From positions 30,071 to 94,070 of the forward strand of contig NZ_AEYE02000023.1 of the NCBI RefSeq assembly GCF_000298315.2: DNA of 64,000 bases. Reading direction: 5' to 3'. Source of the stretch: Rhizobium grahamii CCGE 502 (GTDB taxonomy: Bacteria > Pseudomonadota > Alphaproteobacteria > Rhizobiales > Rhizobiaceae). The notes under the pieces were generated by a model. That model saw only the letters and a list, made by a program, of their open reading frames with translations. It searched no databases and was not told where the DNA came from. Position numbers and translations under genes: made by a program. Positions 8,576 through 17,181 of the stretch are shown here, piece after piece (the stretch's first letter is position 1; each line of letters begins with the position of its first letter).

Positions 8576-9751
8576 CTACGGTTTGAGGACAACCTTGATG
8601 CAGTTGTCCTGCTTGTCGCGGAACACCTTGTACATTTCCGGTCCCTCTTCGAGCCCGACCGAATGGGTAATGACAAAGGATGGGTCGATCTGACCTTCCT
8701 CAATGCGGCGCAGCAGATCATCGGTCCACCGACGCACGTGGGTCTGACCCATGCGGAAGGAGAGGCCTTTGTTCATGGCCTGGCCCATCGGGATTTTATC
8801 AACTAGACCGCTATAGACGCCCGGGATGGAGATGATCCCAGCCGGCCGGCAGACATAGATCATTTCGCGCAGCACGTGCGGACGGTCGTTCTCCAACATC
8901 AACATCTGCTTGGCGCGGTCCATCAGGGTGTCCGGCTGGTCCATCGACACATGGCTCTCAAGACCGACGGCGTCTATGCACTTTTCAGGCCCTTTGCCAT
9001 TCGTCAGCTCGTTCAGCCGCTCGACCACGCTTTCCTCCTCGAAGTTGATCGTGATCGCACCACCAGCCTCAGCCATGGAAAGACGCTCGGCGATGCAGTC
9101 GATCGCCACCACCTGTCTGGCTCCGAGCAGCACGGCGCTGCGGATCGTCATCTGGCCAACAGGGCCACAGCCCCAAACCACGACAGTGTCAGTAGGCTCG
9201 ATGTCGCACTGCGCAGCCGCTTGCCATCCGGTGGGAAAGATATCGCCGAGGAAGAGCACTTGTTCATCGGTGAGGCTATCGGGAACCTTGATGTGCGTCT
9301 CGTCCGCAAAAGGTACCCGTAGGTATTCCGCCTGACCACCGGGATACCCGCCTGTCAGGTGGGTATAGCCAAAGAGGCCAGCGGTGGTGTGGCCAAACAC
9401 TTGATCCGCCTTGTCCTTCTCACGGTTCGTCCGCTCGCAGACGGAGAAGTTGCCGCGCTTGCATTGGTCGCATTCGCCGCAGTTGATGGTGAAGGGGACC
9501 ACGATCCGGTCGCCCTTCTTCAGGCGGCCGTTCATCTGCGAGCCGGTCTCGACGACTTCGCCCATCATCTCATGCCCCATGATGTCCCCAGGCATCATCG
9601 CCGGGATGAAATTGTGGAAGAGGTGAAGGTCGGAGCCGCAGATCGCACAACTCGTTACCTTGATGATCGCATCACGGGGATGCTCGATTTCCGGGTCCGA
9701 TACCGTATCGCACCGAATGTCTTCCTTGCCGTGCCAAACAAGCGCGCGCAT
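8576..9751 (-). CDS. zinc-dependent alcohol dehydrogenase, formaldehyde-dehydrogenase-like
   Basis: This is a medium-chain NAD(P)-dependent alcohol dehydrogenase of 391 residues, in the subgroup annotated as glutathione-independent formaldehyde or general zinc alcohol dehydrogenase. The catalytic zinc site is visible in [13 protein letters not shown] and GHEMMGEV. The structural zinc lobe is [15 protein letters not shown], with all four cysteines. The Rossmann motif is [11 protein letters not shown] followed by [11 protein letters not shown]. The C-terminal half carries the insertion typical of this subgroup ([10 protein letters not shown]). I start at the ATG at 9751 rather than the GTG one codon earlier: the site taggag lies at good distance. 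The substrate cannot be read from sequence. The downstream membrane protein at 7974-8561 is likely in the same transcript. Confidence 0.85.
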   Translation of the reverse strand: MRALVWHGKEDIRCDTVSDPEIEHPRDAIIKVTSCAICGSDLHLFHNFIPAMMPGDIMGHEMMGEVVETGSQMNGRLKKGDRIVVPFTINCGECDQCKRGNFSVCERTNREKDKADQVFGHTTAGLFGYTHLTGGYPGGQAEYLRVPFADETHIKVPDSLTDEQVLFLGDIFPTGWQAAAQCDIEPTDTVVVWGCGPVGQMTIRSAVLLGARQVVAIDCIAERLSMAEAGGAITINFEEESVVERLNELTNGKGPEKCIDAVGLESHVSMDQPDTLMDRAKQMLMLENDRPHVLREMIYVCRPAGIISIPGVYSGLVDKIPMGQAMNKGLSFRMGQTHVRRWTDDLLRRIEEGQIDPSFVITHSVGLEEGPEMYKVFRDKQDNCIKVVLKP

Positions 9752-10455
9752 CACTGTCTCCTACCGCTGTTTTCATCCATTAGCTGGTGAGGCGGCCCCC
9801 GAGATCCGGAGGGTTTCGAGGCGTGCATTGCCGCTCATCGCTAGGCCTGCGAACAAGGGCGAACCGCAGATGTTCCATGCGAACGATTTTTTTTTGAGGA
9901 ACTAAGCGGGCCAAGCGTCAATGCATGCCATCCAGTCCGCAGGTATTGTAACCGGAGCGATTTGAATTCAGCTGGACAACACGCTTCTAACCCTGCAACC
10001 GCGGTCTGGATCTATAAATTCGTATTCGCGACTTTGCAGCCACGGAGCGAGATCCGTAAGAGCTGTTATCGGCATCCAGGGGGCGCGCCTAATGTTTAGC
10101 CCAGGCGTAGGCTTCATGCGGGTTGAAGTTTCTAGGAAACTTATTTGGCACCGGCCTGCGCCAGATCGTTTGATTGACCACCTGCCCGCGTGAGCCCTTT
10201 CATTCAGCATACGAATCGCTCTTCGGCGGTTTGCCATGATGTTAGTACGTGCGACAGCTCTGTCCATCCAGGCAAGGCTCTTATCGCGGGCGAAAAGATT
10301 GCTGAATAAAGCCGCCATGGCAGAGGCCGCGCTTTCGCGAATGCGCCAGGTTCAGAAGGACGATATCAGAGGACCTCCTTCAACGGGCAGCAAGGCAGTA
10401 TCTTGCCACTCAGCCTTAATTAGTCATTCGTACAATTCCTGCATGATCAGACTTT
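9752..10455. other. 700 bases without a supported gene
   Basis: This is the region between the minus-strand alcohol dehydrogenase and the plus-strand GGDEF/EAL gene, so promoters for both should lie here. A T-run (about 9888-9896) follows a weak four-base stem. A minus-strand frame of 116 codons (9968-10318) has no ribosome binding site and no family resemblance. I leave it unannotated. Confidence 0.4.
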
Positions 10456-12594
10456 ATGCAACCGCAGGCCCAGAGCATGGAACTGATTTCGAACACACGT
10501 GCACTTTCACGGAAAAAACGGGTTACCATCCTAACACTCATTTTCACCTGCGTCATTGGCCTCATCGCCGGCATCGTCTTTACCTCAGTCGAGTACATGA
10601 GAAATGAAGCGAACAAGATCGATGACGCTCGCGCAAGCCGCGCAGTCACGGCTGCAATTCGTTCGTTTCAGGCACGTCTCGGCTCGACGGTTAGCGATAA
10701 CGCCGTATGGGACGAGGCCTATAGACATATCGGCTCTGCGGACGCAGTCGATTGGGCCTATGAAAACTGGGGGAAAACCACCGAGGACTATCCTCTGTAC
10801 GACGTCGCGATCGTGCTGACGCCGACGCGAAGTGTTTTGAGTGCCTATAGCAAAGGCAAGGAGATCGATGCCACTTCCTATTTTGGAAGCAGCCTCGTCG
10901 AACTTGCGGGTCGCGCGTCGTCATCCGGGAAGCTGCCGTTCACCTCGTTCGTCCGAACCGCTGACGGAATTTACCTCGTCGCAGCGGGTGCGATCCAGCC
11001 GTTTAACGACAGCCCGTCGGGCGAGGCATTCAGCACACTTATCTTCGCAAAGCTGTTGACGCCCGAGGTCCTTGGTCAGCTCGACGAGACGTTTGACATC
11101 GGAGGCCTGAAGCTGGTCGCCTCGCCGGACCGTTATAGACTGAGCATGCCGCTCCTTGGCGTTTCAGAACGTTCTGTCGGTTACTTAGAGTGGTCGAGCC
11201 GTACGCCGGGGAACCAGATCTACGACGGTGTTCGTCGGTCGCTGCTATCCGCCGGCGCGCTGTTCATAACGTTCTTCCTGGCGATCATTGCGACCGCGAT
11301 TGCGTCCATACGGGGCCTCCAACGCGACGCGATCGCCGCGAGGTACAAGGCCACCCATGATAGCTTGACCGGCCTGTTCAATCGGGCTGGTCTGCTGGAT
11401 GCGATCGAGGGAACTAAGGTCTCGTCGGATGCTGACCTGGCGCTTGCGTTGATCGACCTGGATGGTTTCAAGGAAGTCAACGATGCGTGGGGCCACGCGA
11501 TCGGCGACGAGTTGATCAGGCTTGTCGCTAATCGGCTTAAGGATTCTCTGTCCCACACTCGAACAATCTGCCGCTTGGGCGGCGACGAGTTCGCGTTCAT
11601 TGGTGCCGCTCATGACATTGATAGCAACGCACTTGCTCTGATCCACGCCCTGCAAGAGCCGTTTCGCATTGGTGGGCGCACGATTGAGGTAGGCGCGAGC
11701 ATCGGCACAGCATCGTTCACGCGGGACATATCTGACGGCTACGAACTGCTGCGGCGCGCCGACATGGCTCTTTACGACGCAAAGGAAAGCGGTCGAGGAC
11801 GAGTGGTTAAGTATCTGGCCGCGCTCGATATCCAACGCCATCAACGAGCCGAATTGGAAGACAAGCTCCGCCAGGCGATCGAAAACGGCGAGGTCAGACC
11901 GGTGTTTCAGCCGCTGGTCGACGCAAAAACCGGCTCTCTGAGGGGCGTTGAAGCACTGGCGCGCTGGGTGCCCGAGACCGGCCCGATCACCCCAGAGGTA
12001 TTTATCAGCGTAGCTGAAAAGGCCGGCCTTATCGACCAACTTGGCAGGAAAATCCTGGAAGCGTCTGTTGAAGCTGCGTCGTCTTGGAACGATATCGGCT
12101 TATCGGTCAACATATCGCCGGTGCAACTGCGCAACCCCGATTTTGCCGCAGTCGTCGAGGCAGTCCTGGAAAAGAGTGAATTCGATCCCAACCGGCTAAC
12201 GCTTGAGATCACTGAGGGCGTACTGATGTCGAACCCTGAACAGGCAAAGCGCGCGATGGCTCGTTTGAAGGCGAACGGTGTGAAGTTCGCCCTTGACGAC
12301 TTTGGCTGCGGTTACGCAAGTATCGGCGCGCTGCGCGAGTTCGGGTTTGACCGCATGAAAATCGATCGATCGCTTGTAGTTTCCCTCAGCGACGAGAAAG
12401 GTGCGGGCGTCTTGAATGCGACGTTGTCACTGGCGAAAGCGCTTGATATTCCGGTGACGGCCGAAGGTGTTGAGACCCAGGAGCAGGCAGACGCGTTGGC
12501 GGAGCGCGGGTGCGACCAACTTCAAGGCTACCTGGTCGGGAAGCCAATGGAGGCTAAGCAGGTTGAGAAAGTTTTCCTTAGAACTGCGGCCTGA
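10456..12594 (+). CDS. membrane GGDEF/EAL protein with CHASE4-like sensor (cyclic di-GMP turnover)
   Basis: The 712-residue protein has an N-terminal membrane helix (about 23-45), a periplasmic sensor of about 215 residues, a second helix (about 264-285), GGDEF (about 296-452) and EAL (about 470-705). The periplasmic part carries VSDNAVWDEAY, a CHASE4-type motif. The cyclase signature RLGGDEF is intact at 373-379, but no RxxD inhibitory site is seen just upstream. The EAL domain keeps its catalytic and metal residues: E499 in VEALARW, N552 in NISPVQ, E584 in LEITE, D614-D615 in DDFG and K635 in KIDRS. The protein could therefore make or degrade cyclic di-GMP; tandem proteins often favour degradation. 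A later ATG (codon 8) is a possible alternative start. It stands alone, so its input signal is unknown. Confidence 0.88.
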   Translation: MQPQAQSMELISNTRALSRKKRVTILTLIFTCVIGLIAGIVFTSVEYMRNEANKIDDARASRAVTAAIRSFQARLGSTVSDNAVWDEAYRHIGSADAVDWAYENWGKTTEDYPLYDVAIVLTPTRSVLSAYSKGKEIDATSYFGSSLVELAGRASSSGKLPFTSFVRTADGIYLVAAGAIQPFNDSPSGEAFSTLIFAKLLTPEVLGQLDETFDIGGLKLVASPDRYRLSMPLLGVSERSVGYLEWSSRTPGNQIYDGVRRSLLSAGALFITFFLAIIATAIASIRGLQRDAIAARYKATHDSLTGLFNRAGLLDAIEGTKVSSDADLALALIDLDGFKEVNDAWGHAIGDELIRLVANRLKDSLSHTRTICRLGGDEFAFIGAAHDIDSNALALIHALQEPFRIGGRTIEVGASIGTASFTRDISDGYELLRRADMALYDAKESGRGRVVKYLAALDIQRHQRAELEDKLRQAIENGEVRPVFQPLVDAKTGSLRGVEALARWVPETGPITPEVFISVAEKAGLIDQLGRKILEASVEAASSWNDIGLSVNISPVQLRNPDFAAVVEAVLEKSEFDPNRLTLEITEGVLMSNPEQAKRAMARLKANGVKFALDDFGCGYASIGALREFGFDRMKIDRSLVVSLSDEKGAGVLNATLSLAKALDIPVTAEGVETQEQADALAERGCDQLQGYLVGKPMEAKQVEKVFLRTAA

Positions 12595-13074
12595 TCCCTT
12601 CCACAGGCCAGTATTCAAGTGAAGCTGAATTTGATGAAAGGCGTCCCTCGTTAGGTGGAGGTCGTCGGCGACCGCTGGGCCGTGCTGACCCTGCGTGGGT
12701 TGACCATGAACAGTCATCGCTCCAAGAAGATACAGGCCCAGGAAGTGCGACGCCGCAGATGAGCGCGGCGTTAGAAGAGGCTTGAAACCGAGGGCTCGTC
12801 GCTCGGCGCATCTACAGCCAGCGCCCGCTACGGCATCAGGATTTCCTGATAGGGAGGAGCGATGCCTCTTCTTATCCTGTGCTGCTGGATGCGAGCCTGG
12901 GGCGAGGCACGGTGCAAATCGCCCGAACAAGGTCACGCCACAAACCCACCGGCTATGATGCAACTCTGCGGCCCCGGCCCTGACTCCCGGCATTGCAGGC
13001 CAATGACAGCTGATTCTAGACTGAAGTCAGACCGGTTTAGCATGGACAAACTTTGATAGCGACGCCTATTGGCC
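12595..13074. other. 480 bases without a supported gene
   Basis: The overlapping frames on both strands lack ribosome binding sites. A 12-residue stretch on the plus strand near 12658 (EVVGDRWAVLTL) recalls HxlR regulators, but its surroundings do not. No terminator hairpin is seen after the GGDEF/EAL gene. Confidence 0.4.
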
Positions 13075-13353
13075 TTAAGGCAGTGGCCGTCCCTGAATAG
13101 CAGCCCGGGTCCGCTCGAAGCTGGGTGGAGATATCGGCGACGTGCTGCGGCCAAAATACCTTTCAAGTTCCATCGCCAGATCGTCTTCGGATGTCATGCC
13201 GCTATGAAAAAGACCGACGAGGAGTTTTGCAGCGACACTATATCTTTTCGGATTGGAAACACTGCTGGCGGGACCATAGCCAGCCGCATCCAAAACGCCC
13301 TCTAACATCAGGAGGTCTTTCGATCTCAAGATCACGTGCAACTCGGAAGACAT
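13075..13353 (-). CDS. hypothetical protein, 92 aa
   Basis: The start ATG at 13353 follows a strong gaaggagga site seven bases away, so the longer frame extending to 13476 is discarded. The product is soluble, without membrane segment or signal. It opens with MSSELHVILRSKDLLMLEGVL and has a middle with ASSVSNPKRYSVAAKLLVGLF, and then DDLAMELERYFGR. The length and pattern fit a conserved rhizobial orphan, but I cannot name a family. The upstream region (13354-13500) is AT-rich on the coding strand, compatible with a promoter. Confidence 0.6.
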   Translation of the reverse strand: MSSELHVILRSKDLLMLEGVLDAAGYGPASSVSNPKRYSVAAKLLVGLFHSGMTSEDDLAMELERYFGRSTSPISPPSFERTRAAIQGRPLP

Positions 13354-13962
13354 CGCGGTCCTCCTTCTTTTTTGGGGCGAGGGTCTTTCTCCCTGAGGCA
13401 GCAGCGCCCGTAACATTGGCTGCTGATAGATGCACCATGCGCCAGCCTCAGTTCGCAAGCAACGTTTTTCATACAATTTTTGTTTTTATTCGCTCTTTTT
13501 AACAAAACCAGTGATTGAGGTTGTATTTGCGCCAGAGAGTCTCTATATGCCTTCTGTCGGCATGCTGAGGAGCGCTGGAAAGTGTCGCTCGCAATCGCCG
13601 CAATCGCGTTCTGCTTTTGACCACGGATGTACTGGCACTGGTTTGAGTAGCGATATGAGGAAGGTCGGTGCGGTTTCGCCCCGGCCTTTTTTGTTGGCTT
13701 CTTCGCGATGACATCATTCGAGCTGCCTTAGTCGCGGATTTTCATATCCTCGCAAAAACGGGATCGTCACCAACACCGGTCTTTGCGTCATCGACTACCG
13801 GATTCATCCGATTGCCGAACCGGCTGGCGTTGCTGAGCTGTCTGACGGCGATTGCTGGCAATACGGAAGCAGTCGCGGCTCCTTACAATCTCAGGTCGAT
13901 GCTTTCGGCCTTAAAGGGCAGGCACGCGGTCTTTCAAGGATCGCGTGCTCTTCAGTCTAGCG
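13354..13962. other. 600-base intergenic stretch holding an orphan terminator
   Basis: No protein gene is supported. The AT-rich block at about 13465-13505 lies upstream of the minus-strand gene ending at 13075. A plus-strand terminator at 13661-13692 has no annotated gene upstream of it on its strand; it is listed separately. Confidence 0.5.
13661..13692 (+). terminator. rho-independent terminator with no upstream gene
   Basis: Eight paired bases (aaggtcgg at 13661-13668 with ccggcctt at 13681-13688, one G-U wobble) enclose a 12-base loop and run directly into six T residues. The orientation is plus strand only. The nearest plus-strand gene ends at 12594, over 1 kb away, so it probably ends a short untranslated transcript. 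Confidence 0.7.
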
Positions 13963-14649
13963 TCATCGGTTGCCCGGAAGAATCTGGCTCTGGCGCAGGT
14001 CATCGATAGACTGTTCCCGCGCCTCCCTGTCGCCCAGAGGACGGTCCCCTTCAGAGACGTCGCGCTGATGGCCGGTTGGTAGGACGTCGTCCACGACATC
14101 GTCCGGGAACTCTTCGACCAACTCGTACGCGCGCACCCGCGGCGACGTCGCTTCCGTGCTTCGTGTATAGCGTCCGACACCCGCCGCAGCGCTTGCAGCG
14201 GCATCCGGCTGGAATACGTCGTCCTTCGTCGCGGAGGCCTGGTTGTCTTTGCCAGCAGTCCAGCCTTCCGTCCGCCAGAAGTCTGCACGTTCGTCCATAT
14301 CGATCGACCCCTCGTCGTCGAGGATGTCGTGGGCCGTGTCGTAGTTGCTCCGGTCGACCGAGGCGGAGACGAGGAAGCCGCCACGACGGAGGCCTTCGGC
14401 ATAGACTTCGCGGTCTTCGGCCGGGAAGAACCAATCTCCGAGTCTCGACCAGAAGCCGGAGCCTTCCACGGCTGCAGCCGAGCCTTCGCCATCGGCCTCA
14501 TAGCCGGGCATGAGGCGGACGTCGACAACACCTGCTTCCTTCAGCTTGTCAACCGCGTCCTCGGCGTTGCTTCTGGAGTCGAAGAAGGCCGTCAGCGTAC
14601 TTTTGGCGCGGCTTCCTGCTGGCGCGCCGTCGTTATAGACATTGGTCAT
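13963..14649 (-). CDS. general stress protein-like, YflT/GSP17M-type N-terminal domain
   Basis: The 228-residue product begins with a domain like those of general stress proteins of the 17M type. FFDSRSNAEDAVDKLKEAGV (about residues 23-42) is the pattern, followed by VRLMPGYEAD, WSRLGDWFFPAEDREVYAEGL and GGFLVSASVD. The rest is acidic and low in complexity, with DDVFQPDAAASAAAGVGRY and a final region rich in Asp and Arg. The start ATG at 14649 follows ggaggag. The longer frame to 14958 has no such site. It is likely a soluble stress-induced protein, but the molecular function of the family is not known. It stands alone here; other stress genes lie 35 kb away. Confidence 0.65.
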   Translation of the reverse strand: MTNVYNDGAPAGSRAKSTLTAFFDSRSNAEDAVDKLKEAGVVDVRLMPGYEADGEGSAAAVEGSGFWSRLGDWFFPAEDREVYAEGLRRGGFLVSASVDRSNYDTAHDILDDEGSIDMDERADFWRTEGWTAGKDNQASATKDDVFQPDAAASAAAGVGRYTRSTEATSPRVRAYELVEEFPDDVVDDVLPTGHQRDVSEGDRPLGDREAREQSIDDLRQSQILPGNR

Positions 14650-15129
14650 GGAATTCTCCTCCGAGGTTCGTGTGGCAAACGAACGGCCAGACGAGTTGAA
14701 TGTTCCGTCTATACCGCTGGCGTCCTGGCGAGGCACGGGAACCGGGGCCCACACTTTGGCGGTCAATCGGAAGGGGCCAATTGCGCCAAGGTCGGCCGTA
14801 GAGACCAGCTTGGCCGCTGCATGAAAGCAGAAGCCGCCAGAGACAAGACTGAGCGACTTAATTGCGCCTTCGAAGCGGCCATTTCTACGAATAATGCCCG
14901 CCCACTCCACAGCCGCATGGCGAGGATTGATGTCTGCGGTTATCATTCCCAGCCGCACGCAGGTTGTGAGAGATAGGGGGATTGCAAATGAGGACGCCGT
15001 CAGTCAACCTTCCGTTGCAATAGAAGTTGTTTCCCTGCTCGGGACAGGCCGCCAGACATCTCCATTCTCCACACGCCACGAAAACTTCGGTGTTGCCGAA
15101 GCATACGGGTTACGCCGTTCGTAATGGGG
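14650..15129. other. 480 bases without a supported gene
   Basis: This contains the promoter region of the minus-strand stress protein. I see no recognisable coding sequence or repeat. Confidence 0.4.
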
Positions 15130-15318
15130 CTACGCGAGCAGCGCGGCGAGCGCACCTTCGGGTGCAAGATAGGGTTCACGAACCGCACAATCTGCCCCAG
15201 TACAATGTGGTGTATGACCCCATGTGGGGCTACCATCTGGGGCTACATGTATGACAAGACCGTGTTCGATCTCGCCGCGCGGGATTAGTGTCTCCCTCAG
15301 ATGAAGTCCTTCATGCAT
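15130..15318 (-). CDS. possible small hypothetical protein, 62 aa
   Basis: The ATG at 15318 follows agaggag at about nine bases, a better ribosome binding site than most chance frames here have. The product (MHEGLHLRETLIPRGEIEHG at its start) has no membrane segment and no known motif. It contains two cysteines close together (HCTGADC). It lies directly upstream of nothing obvious and sits among relics, so it may itself be a fragment. Confidence 0.3.
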   Translation of the reverse strand: MHEGLHLRETLIPRGEIEHGLVIHVAPDGSPTWGHTPHCTGADCAVREPYLAPEGALAALLA

Positions 15319-15375
15319 CAAGCACGTCTCCTCTGGGCCGCAAACAGCAGTCCACTGTCATCTCTATAGCCATAC

Positions 15376-15795
15376 TCACGCGATCATTGTCAGCAAATCC
15401 TCCACCGAAGAGATCTGGACGAAAGACTGCGCCGCCGCGGCAAGGTCAGGGTCCATGGTAACCAGTGCATCCGCCTGCAGCTGCGTGACGGCGATGTATT
15501 CGGCGCAGTAGGTATCCGCCCAGTCAAGTTGGCTGGCGATGTTCCACGCGTACCGTTGCAACACGCGGTCGCCGCAATCGAATTCTCAGACCACGAAGAT
15601 AGTCCAGCTGACCATCAGCTTCTCGCTTGTCGAGATCGCCACTGCGAACCGCCGAATAGAGGTGAGCCAATATCTGGGATCGCAAGAGCGTTGGGGCAAC
15701 CAAGGCGTGGTTGTCGGGAACCTTTGCGGCATTTTTCGCCAGCAGGAGCGCAGCGTCGGCCGCTATTGCAAACCGCGTGTTCACCACGATCTTCT
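15376..15795 (-). pseudogene. PIN-domain (VapC-like) protein relic with frameshift
   Basis: Two minus-strand frames join into one PIN-domain protein. The first (to about 15573) has VVNTRFAIAADAALLL, LVAPTLLRSQILAHLYSAV and EADGQLDYLRGLRIR. The second has VLQRYAWNIASQLDWADTYC, AEYIAVTQLQADALVT and MDPDLAAAA. The expected link (LLGDRV-type) is broken by the loss of two bases near 15573. In addition the first catalytic Asp of the PIN fold, normally V-V-D, is Asn. The protein is thus both frameshifted and altered in its active site. No antitoxin gene is recognisable upstream. Confidence 0.75.
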
Positions 15796-16374
15796 CTCCC
15801 TGGAAGTTGGTCGGGAACCAGTCTGTGCAGTTAAATGATCCTCCTTCCGGTGCCGACAGCGAAAAATGGCCCAACGCGTCCTTTCGACCGCTATACCATC
15901 GAGATTGAGCTGGTTCGCTGAAATGAGTGTCTTGACGGTACCTCCGCGCTCCGTTGCCAGATCGGCACTCTGCTGTGCGTTCAGCGCGCTCTTCTCGATC
16001 TGTGTCATCGCCGCGTTGTTTTAGAAGCGGGAGCCGTTTCGTTCAGAAGGTCGTTGGCGAGCGTTGCCAACGATTGCGCTGTCTGCTGGCTCTCTTCAAG
16101 AGCAGCGCTTTGCTGCTGGAAAAGATCGGTCTCGCCGTCACGGTGTCGTCCAGGTTTGATGGGCCCAATCATGCGGCGCGGCACTTCCTTGCCCCTTCAG
16201 AGTGCCCGCTACGGGGCGATGCGGGTCGGTTCGTTGGTCGGTATCCCACCATGACAATAATCTTGTGAAAAATCCGAGACTAGGGCACAATTTATAAATG
16301 CACCTGAAGTGCGCAACTACCTCATTACCGGCCATCTCGGGCGGGGTGACAGTTTGCGTGGGAGGGGCGCGTCG
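15796..16374. other. region upstream of the complex I operon
   Basis: No intact gene is supported. On the minus strand near 16020-16130 a frame reads QQQSAALEESQQTAQSLATL, which recalls the coiled ends of chemotaxis receptors, but it is too short to assign. The leader of nuoJ must lie in the last part. A weak promoter-like pair, TTGTGA and CACAAT 17 bases apart, lies at about 16264-16292. Confidence 0.4.
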
Positions 16375-16875
16375 ATGGGTCAGGGGTTCTTTCTTCTGTT
16401 CGCGACGGTGTCGGTGATTGCGGCCCTGACTGTGGTCATAGCCCGCAATCCGGTTCATAGTGCATTGGCATTGATGGTCTGTTTCCTGCAGATCTCTGCA
16501 ATCTTTATCTTGCTCGACGCAACGTTTCCCGCCGTCATCCAGATCTTCGTCTATGTCGGCGCGATCATGGTCCTGTTCTTGTTCGTGATCATGATGGTCG
16601 ACGTGCGCGAAGCCGTGTTGCAGCGGTTCTTGCCCGGCGGCAACCTGCCCTCTCTGGTGCTGCTCGTCCTGCTTGGGGTCGAGATGCTCACCTTGGTGCT
16701 CTGGAGCAAGCGCTTTTCCGTTATGGAGCCCGCCGCCATCGTCGGCGGCGATGAGATCAGGCAGCTCAGCACAGCGCTGTTTGCCGACTATCTGCTGCCG
16801 TTCGAAGCAGCATCCGTCATCCTCTTGGTGGCCTTGGTCGGCGCAATCGTGCTGGCGAGGAAGGAGCAGGGATGA
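16375..16875 (+). CDS. nuoJ: NADH-quinone oxidoreductase subunit J
   Basis: NuoJ is a membrane subunit of complex I that lies between the quinone-binding heel and the antiporter-like subunits. Its third helix undergoes a conformational change during turnover. The 166-residue product has five hydrophobic helices and contains the hallmark stretch [22 protein letters not shown] (only its core is quoted as [13 protein letters not shown]), the third helix with its pi-bulge glycine. I start at the ATG at 16375, after gggagggg. A start 22 codons upstream would add a polar leader unlike NuoJ. It opens the operon, an arrangement unlike the A-to-N order of E. coli, and overlaps nuoK by four bases. Confidence 0.93.
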   Translation: MGQGFFLLFATVSVIAALTVVIARNPVHSALALMVCFLQISAIFILLDATFPAVIQIFVYVGAIMVLFLFVIMMVDVREAVLQRFLPGGNLPSLVLLVLLGVEMLTLVLWSKRFSVMEPAAIVGGDEIRQLSTALFADYLLPFEAASVILLVALVGAIVLARKEQG

Positions 16876-17177
16876 TGGCTCCACTGTCCTGGTACATCGT
16901 GCTCGGAGTGATCCTCTTCGTGATCGGAGCGGCGGGCGTGCTGCTCAGGCGCAATATCCTGGTCGTGCTGATGTCGCTGGAGCTGCTACTCAACTCGGTC
17001 AACATCAACTTCATTGCTTTCGGGCGCCAGTACGGCGATTTCCGTGGCCAGATCTTCGCAATCTTCGTCATCGCGATCACCGCGGCAGAGGTCGCCGTCG
17101 CCCTTGGTATCTTGGTCGCCTTTGTGCGGAACAAATCCACCCTCAAGGTCGACGATGCGACAATGATGAAAGGATAG
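16872..17177 (+). CDS. nuoK: NADH-quinone oxidoreductase subunit K
   Basis: NuoK is a three-helix subunit whose two membrane glutamates form part of a proton path. The product has 101 residues, the standard length. The first conserved glutamate lies in [11 protein letters not shown] (about residue 37) and the second in [12 protein letters not shown] (about residue 73), both intact. The helices are at about 4-22, 30-52 and 60-85. It starts within the stop of nuoJ (ATGA overlap), so translation is coupled. A second ATG one codon later is possible. Confidence 0.93.
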   Translation: MMAPLSWYIVLGVILFVIGAAGVLLRRNILVVLMSLELLLNSVNINFIAFGRQYGDFRGQIFAIFVIAITAAEVAVALGILVAFVRNKSTLKVDDATMMKG

Positions 17178-17181
17178 CGGT

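Noticed and set aside
9868-9900. T-run of nine bases as a possible terminator
   Set aside because: The preceding inverted repeat has only four base pairs and is too weak.
9968-10318. Minus-strand frame of 116 codons before the GGDEF/EAL gene
   Set aside because: No ribosome binding site and no family resemblance; likely chance or a decayed gene.
12655-12700. Short match to HxlR regulators (EVVGDRWAVLTLR) on the plus strand
   Set aside because: Only about 12 residues match, with no winged-helix sequence on either side; it may be chance or an undetectable relic.
16020-16130. Minus-strand frame resembling the coiled C-terminus of a chemotaxis receptor
   Set aside because: The stretch is short and low in complexity; glutamine/alanine-rich helices arise easily in GC-rich DNA.
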